From the NCBI GenBank assembly GCA_900756495.1, contig CAAEKI010000082.1, positions 1-6,520 of the forward strand: a stretch of 6,520 nt of DNA. The letters run 5' to 3'. The DNA comes from an uncultured Oscillospiraceae bacterium (GTDB lineage: Bacteria; Bacillota; Clostridia; Oscillospirales; Oscillospiraceae). The first letter of the stretch is position 1; every line of letters begins with the position of its first letter. Positions 4,774 to 6,520 of the stretch are shown here, piece by piece. The position numbers and the translations under genes were made by a program. A model generated the notes under the pieces. It searched no databases, was not told the origin of the DNA, and saw only the letters and a program-made list of their open reading frames with translations.

Positions 4774-5982
4774 ATGTATTGTGTGAGAAACGTAACCGAG
4801 GACCTCTACTGGGTGGGGGCCAACGACCACCGGCTGGCCCTGTTTGAAAACATCCACCCCATCCCCCGGGGGGTCTCCTACAACGCCTATTTGCTGCTGG
4901 ACGAGCAGACAGTCCTGTTCGACGCGGTGGACTGGTCGGCCTGCCGCCAGCTGCTGGAGAACCTGGATCACCTGCTGGGGGACAGGCCCCTGGACTGTCT
5001 GGTCATCAACCATATGGAGCCCGACCACGGGGCCTCGGTGGAGGAGCTGCTCCTGCGCTATCCCCGGGTGAAGGTGTTTGCCACGGCCAAGGCCTTTGCC
5101 CTGATGCGCCAGTTCGGCTTCCATGTGGACGGCCACGAGCTGGTCCAGGTGAAGGAGGGGGACAGGCAGTCCTTCGGCAGGCACACCGTCACCTTCCTCA
5201 CAGCCCCCATGGTACACTGGCCGGAGTGTATGGTCACCTTCGACATGACCAGCGGCGTCCTGTTTTCCGCCGACGCCTTCGGCTCCTTTGCCGCGCTGGA
5301 CGGCAAGCTCTTCAACGACGAGGTCAGCTTTGACCGGGACTGGATCGACGAGGCCCGGCGCTATTACACCAATATCGTGGGCAAGTACGGCGCCAACGTC
5401 CAGGCGCTGCTGAAGAAGACGGCGGCCATCGCGGACGGCATCAGGCTGATCTGCCCGCTCCACGGCCCCGTCTGGCGCTCCGACCTGAGCTATTTCATCG
5501 GTAAGCACGACAAGTGGAGCCGCTACGAGCCGGAGGAGAAGGGGGTCCTCATCGCCTACGCCTCCATGTACGGCAACACCGAGGCGGCGGCGCAGGCTCT
5601 GGCCGCCCGGCTGTGCGAGCGGGGGATGACCAACGTGACCGTCCGGGACGTATCCAACACCCACGTCTCCTACCTGATCGCCGATGCGTTCAAGTACAGC
5701 CACATGGTCCTGGCCAGCGTGACCTACAACCTGGAGATCTACCCGGTGATGCACAGCTTCCTCATGGATATGAAGGGGCTGAACCTGCAAAACCGCACCG
5801 TGGCCCTCATTGAGAACGGATCCTGGGCCTGCCGGTCGGGGGATTTGATGCGCAAGTTCATCGAGGGCGAGATGAAGAACATGACGGTGTTGGATCAGCG
5901 CCTGTCGCTGGCCTCCTGTATGGGGGACTGCCAGGCGGGCGATCTGGACGCCCTGGCCGGCGCTGTTCTGGCGTCCATGTAG
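4774..5982 (+). CDS. fprA: A-type flavodiiron protein (FprA family), O2/NO reductase
   Basis: A 402-aa stand-alone flavodiiron protein, cytoplasmic. Residues 1-250 are the metallo-beta-lactamase-like diiron domain, with every iron ligand present: H80-x-E82-x-D84-H85 (in NHMEPDHGAS), H148 (VHWPE), D167 (SADAFG) and H230 (PLHGP). Residues 256-400 are the flavodoxin domain, with the FMN-phosphate loop YASMYGNTE (262-270). No fused rubredoxin or flavin reductase follows, so this is the minimal class A form, which takes electrons from a separate rubredoxin. Such enzymes reduce O2 to water, and some reduce NO to N2O, protecting anaerobes; the sequence does not tell which is preferred. The ATG has AGAGGAGG with a 10-nt spacing. 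It has its own promoter region and is divergent from the TRAP operon, with no evident shared function. Confidence 0.96.
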   Translation: MYCVRNVTEDLYWVGANDHRLALFENIHPIPRGVSYNAYLLLDEQTVLFDAVDWSACRQLLENLDHLLGDRPLDCLVINHMEPDHGASVEELLLRYPRVKVFATAKAFALMRQFGFHVDGHELVQVKEGDRQSFGRHTVTFLTAPMVHWPECMVTFDMTSGVLFSADAFGSFAALDGKLFNDEVSFDRDWIDEARRYYTNIVGKYGANVQALLKKTAAIADGIRLICPLHGPVWRSDLSYFIGKHDKWSRYEPEEKGVLIAYASMYGNTEAAAQALAARLCERGMTNVTVRDVSNTHVSYLIADAFKYSHMVLASVTYNLEIYPVMHSFLMDMKGLNLQNRTVALIENGSWACRSGDLMRKFIEGEMKNMTVLDQRLSLASCMGDCQAGDLDALAGAVLASM

Positions 5983-5983
5983 A

Positions 5984-6040
5984 GAAGGCGGGCGCGCGCC
6001 TTCCGGCGGGCAGAGGCGCTGTATGTGCGGCCTGCCGGAA
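5984..6040 (+). other. GC-rich inverted repeats after the flavodiiron gene
   Basis: Two stems follow the stop codon directly. GAAGGCG (5984-5990) pairs with CGCCTTC (5997-6003). TTCCGGCGGGC (6001-6011) pairs with GCCTGCCGGAA (6030-6040), eleven pairs with one G-U. They share 3 nt, so their outer pairs compete. Neither is followed by a T-tract (the T5 at 6062-6066 is 22 nt further on), so they may mark a processed or Rho-dependent 3' end rather than an intrinsic terminator. The rest of the gap up to 6170 shows no gene. Confidence 0.45.
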
Positions 6041-6175
6041 AGCGAAGGAAAGGGCGGGCGGTTTTTGTGCACAGGGCCGGAGGCAAACCCCACAGTGCAG
6101 CCTGCGCCTGGAAAAGCCCCTGCGTTTTGCCGGTTTGTTCCCAGCAGAGCGGTCGGATTTCATAGATTCTGCGTA

Positions 6176-6204
6176 TTGCTTCCTGGCGGCGGCTGTATTA
6201 TACT
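6176..6204 (+). promoter_or_regulatory. Promoter of the HPr-like gene
   Basis: TTGCTT (6176-6181), a 17-nt spacer, and TATACT (6199-6204). The expected start near 6211 leaves a leader of about 23 nt, just enough for the AAAGGAGGT ribosome binding site (6217-6225). The gene therefore appears to be transcribed independently of the flavodiiron gene. Confidence 0.65.
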
Positions 6205-6233
6205 CCAGCATGGCCGAAAGGAGGTCTTACGCA

Positions 6234-6485
6234 ATGGTTCTGGAAATGAAATTCAACTGCATGGAGGAGCTGGCCGCGCTGCAGCGCCTGGCCGCCTCGG
6301 CGGATAAGCCGGTCTATGTGGCCGGGGAGGACGACAGCATCAGGGTGGACGCCCGGTCGTTCCTGGGGCTGTGCGCCCTGGACTATGCCCGGAACGTCCG
6401 GGTCATCACCGACTCCCTGTATGTCATCCGGCGGCTGGAGATCGACCTGCGCAACCGCGAGCTGGCCGAGCAGGCCGCCCGGTAG
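6234..6485 (+). CDS. Small HPr-like domain protein without the active-site histidine
   Basis: An 83-aa protein resembling the HPr fold of the phosphotransferase system. The best match is the central part, where SIRVDARSFLGLCALD (35-50) corresponds to the HPr segment around its regulatory serine (K-S46-I-M-G), placing S42 at the Ser46 position. The N-terminal part (MEELAALQRLAAS) stands where HPr has its HARP active site, but the protein contains no histidine at all, so it cannot be an ordinary PEP-dependent phosphocarrier. Short HPr-like proteins of this kind are common in clostridia with unknown function; a Crh-like regulatory role is possible. The ATG at 6234 has AAAGGAGGT 8 nt upstream. 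The frame is open 33 codons further upstream, but that would place the start before the promoter. The C-terminal helix is charged (RRLEIDLRNRELAEQ). Confidence 0.8.
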   Translation: MVLEMKFNCMEELAALQRLAASADKPVYVAGEDDSIRVDARSFLGLCALDYARNVRVITDSLYVIRRLEIDLRNRELAEQAAR

Positions 6486-6506
6486 CAGCCGGACAGAGCG
6501 CCCCCG

Positions 6507-6520
6507 GTCCTGAAAAGGAC
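6507..6520 (+). terminator. Hairpin at the window edge, possible terminator of the HPr-like gene
   Basis: GTCCT (6507-6511), a GAAA tetraloop and AGGAC (6516-6520) form five pairs ending exactly at the window edge. The preceding CCCCCG suggests the stem would extend with CGGGGG-like sequence to the right. It lies 21 nt after the stop codon. The remainder of the stem and any T-tract are outside the window. Confidence 0.4.

Noticed and set aside
4675..6093. A 472-codon minus-strand open frame opposite the flavodiiron gene.
   Set aside because: Antisense shadow of fprA. It runs through the fprA promoter and leader and has no recognisable domain.
5858..6211. A 117-codon minus-strand frame over the end of fprA and the following gap.
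   Set aside because: Arg/Pro/Ala-rich shadow composition, half of it antisense to fprA, and no family features.

Overview
The window looks like chromosomal DNA of a GC-rich anaerobic Firmicute, most plausibly an Oscillospiraceae-type gut clostridium (Flavonifractor / Pseudoflavonifractor / Oscillibacter-like). This is inferred from strong AAAGGAGG-type ribosome binding sites, GC-rich third codon positions, a stand-alone flavodiiron protein, a Cys-anchored (Gram-positive style) TRAP binding lipoprotein, and a clostridial-type small HPr-like protein. No marker gene fixes the species.

Minus-strand block (about 4575 down to 1): one apparent operon, read right to left. The order is a small cupin protein (4314-3973), a TRAP transporter substrate-binding lipoprotein DctP (3897-2815), the small permease DctQ (2672-2160, TTG start), the large permease DctM (2160-877, overlapping dctQ by one base in TAATG), and an NAD(P)-dependent short-chain dehydrogenase of the gluconate/2-keto-3-deoxygluconate 5-dehydrogenase type (819-64). 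A perfect 12-bp hairpin (1-29) closes it. Each of the three real gaps between its genes holds a GC-rich stem-loop. The gene set reads as uptake of an organic or sugar acid by a Na+/H+-driven TRAP system, followed by redox conversion. The substrate cannot be read from sequence. However, a perfect TGGTATACCA palindrome at the predicted transcription start resembles operators of the FadR/UxuR branch of GntR regulators, which fits a sugar-acid (uronate-like) catabolic operon.

Divergent intergenic region (4315-4773): this is the most structured part of the window. It holds a good minus-strand promoter (TTGACT-16-TAAAAT), the operator-like palindrome, and a leader of about 225 nt. In that leader lie two abutting perfect palindromes (28 bp and 20 bp). 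The second is followed by six Ts on the minus strand and so has the form of an intrinsic terminator ahead of the first gene. The palindrome pair also lies between 5-bp direct repeats (ATTGC), as a small transposed repeat would. The same region holds one or two plus-strand promoters and a 9-bp leader hairpin for the next gene.

Plus-strand block: an A-type flavodiiron protein (4774-5982) with all diiron ligands and the FMN-binding loop, expected to reduce O2 (or NO) as a defence in an anaerobe; then a 251-nt gap with GC-rich inverted repeats and a good promoter; then a small HPr-like protein (6234-6485) that contains no histidine but keeps a serine where HPr has its regulatory Ser46. A hairpin cut off by the window end may be its terminator.
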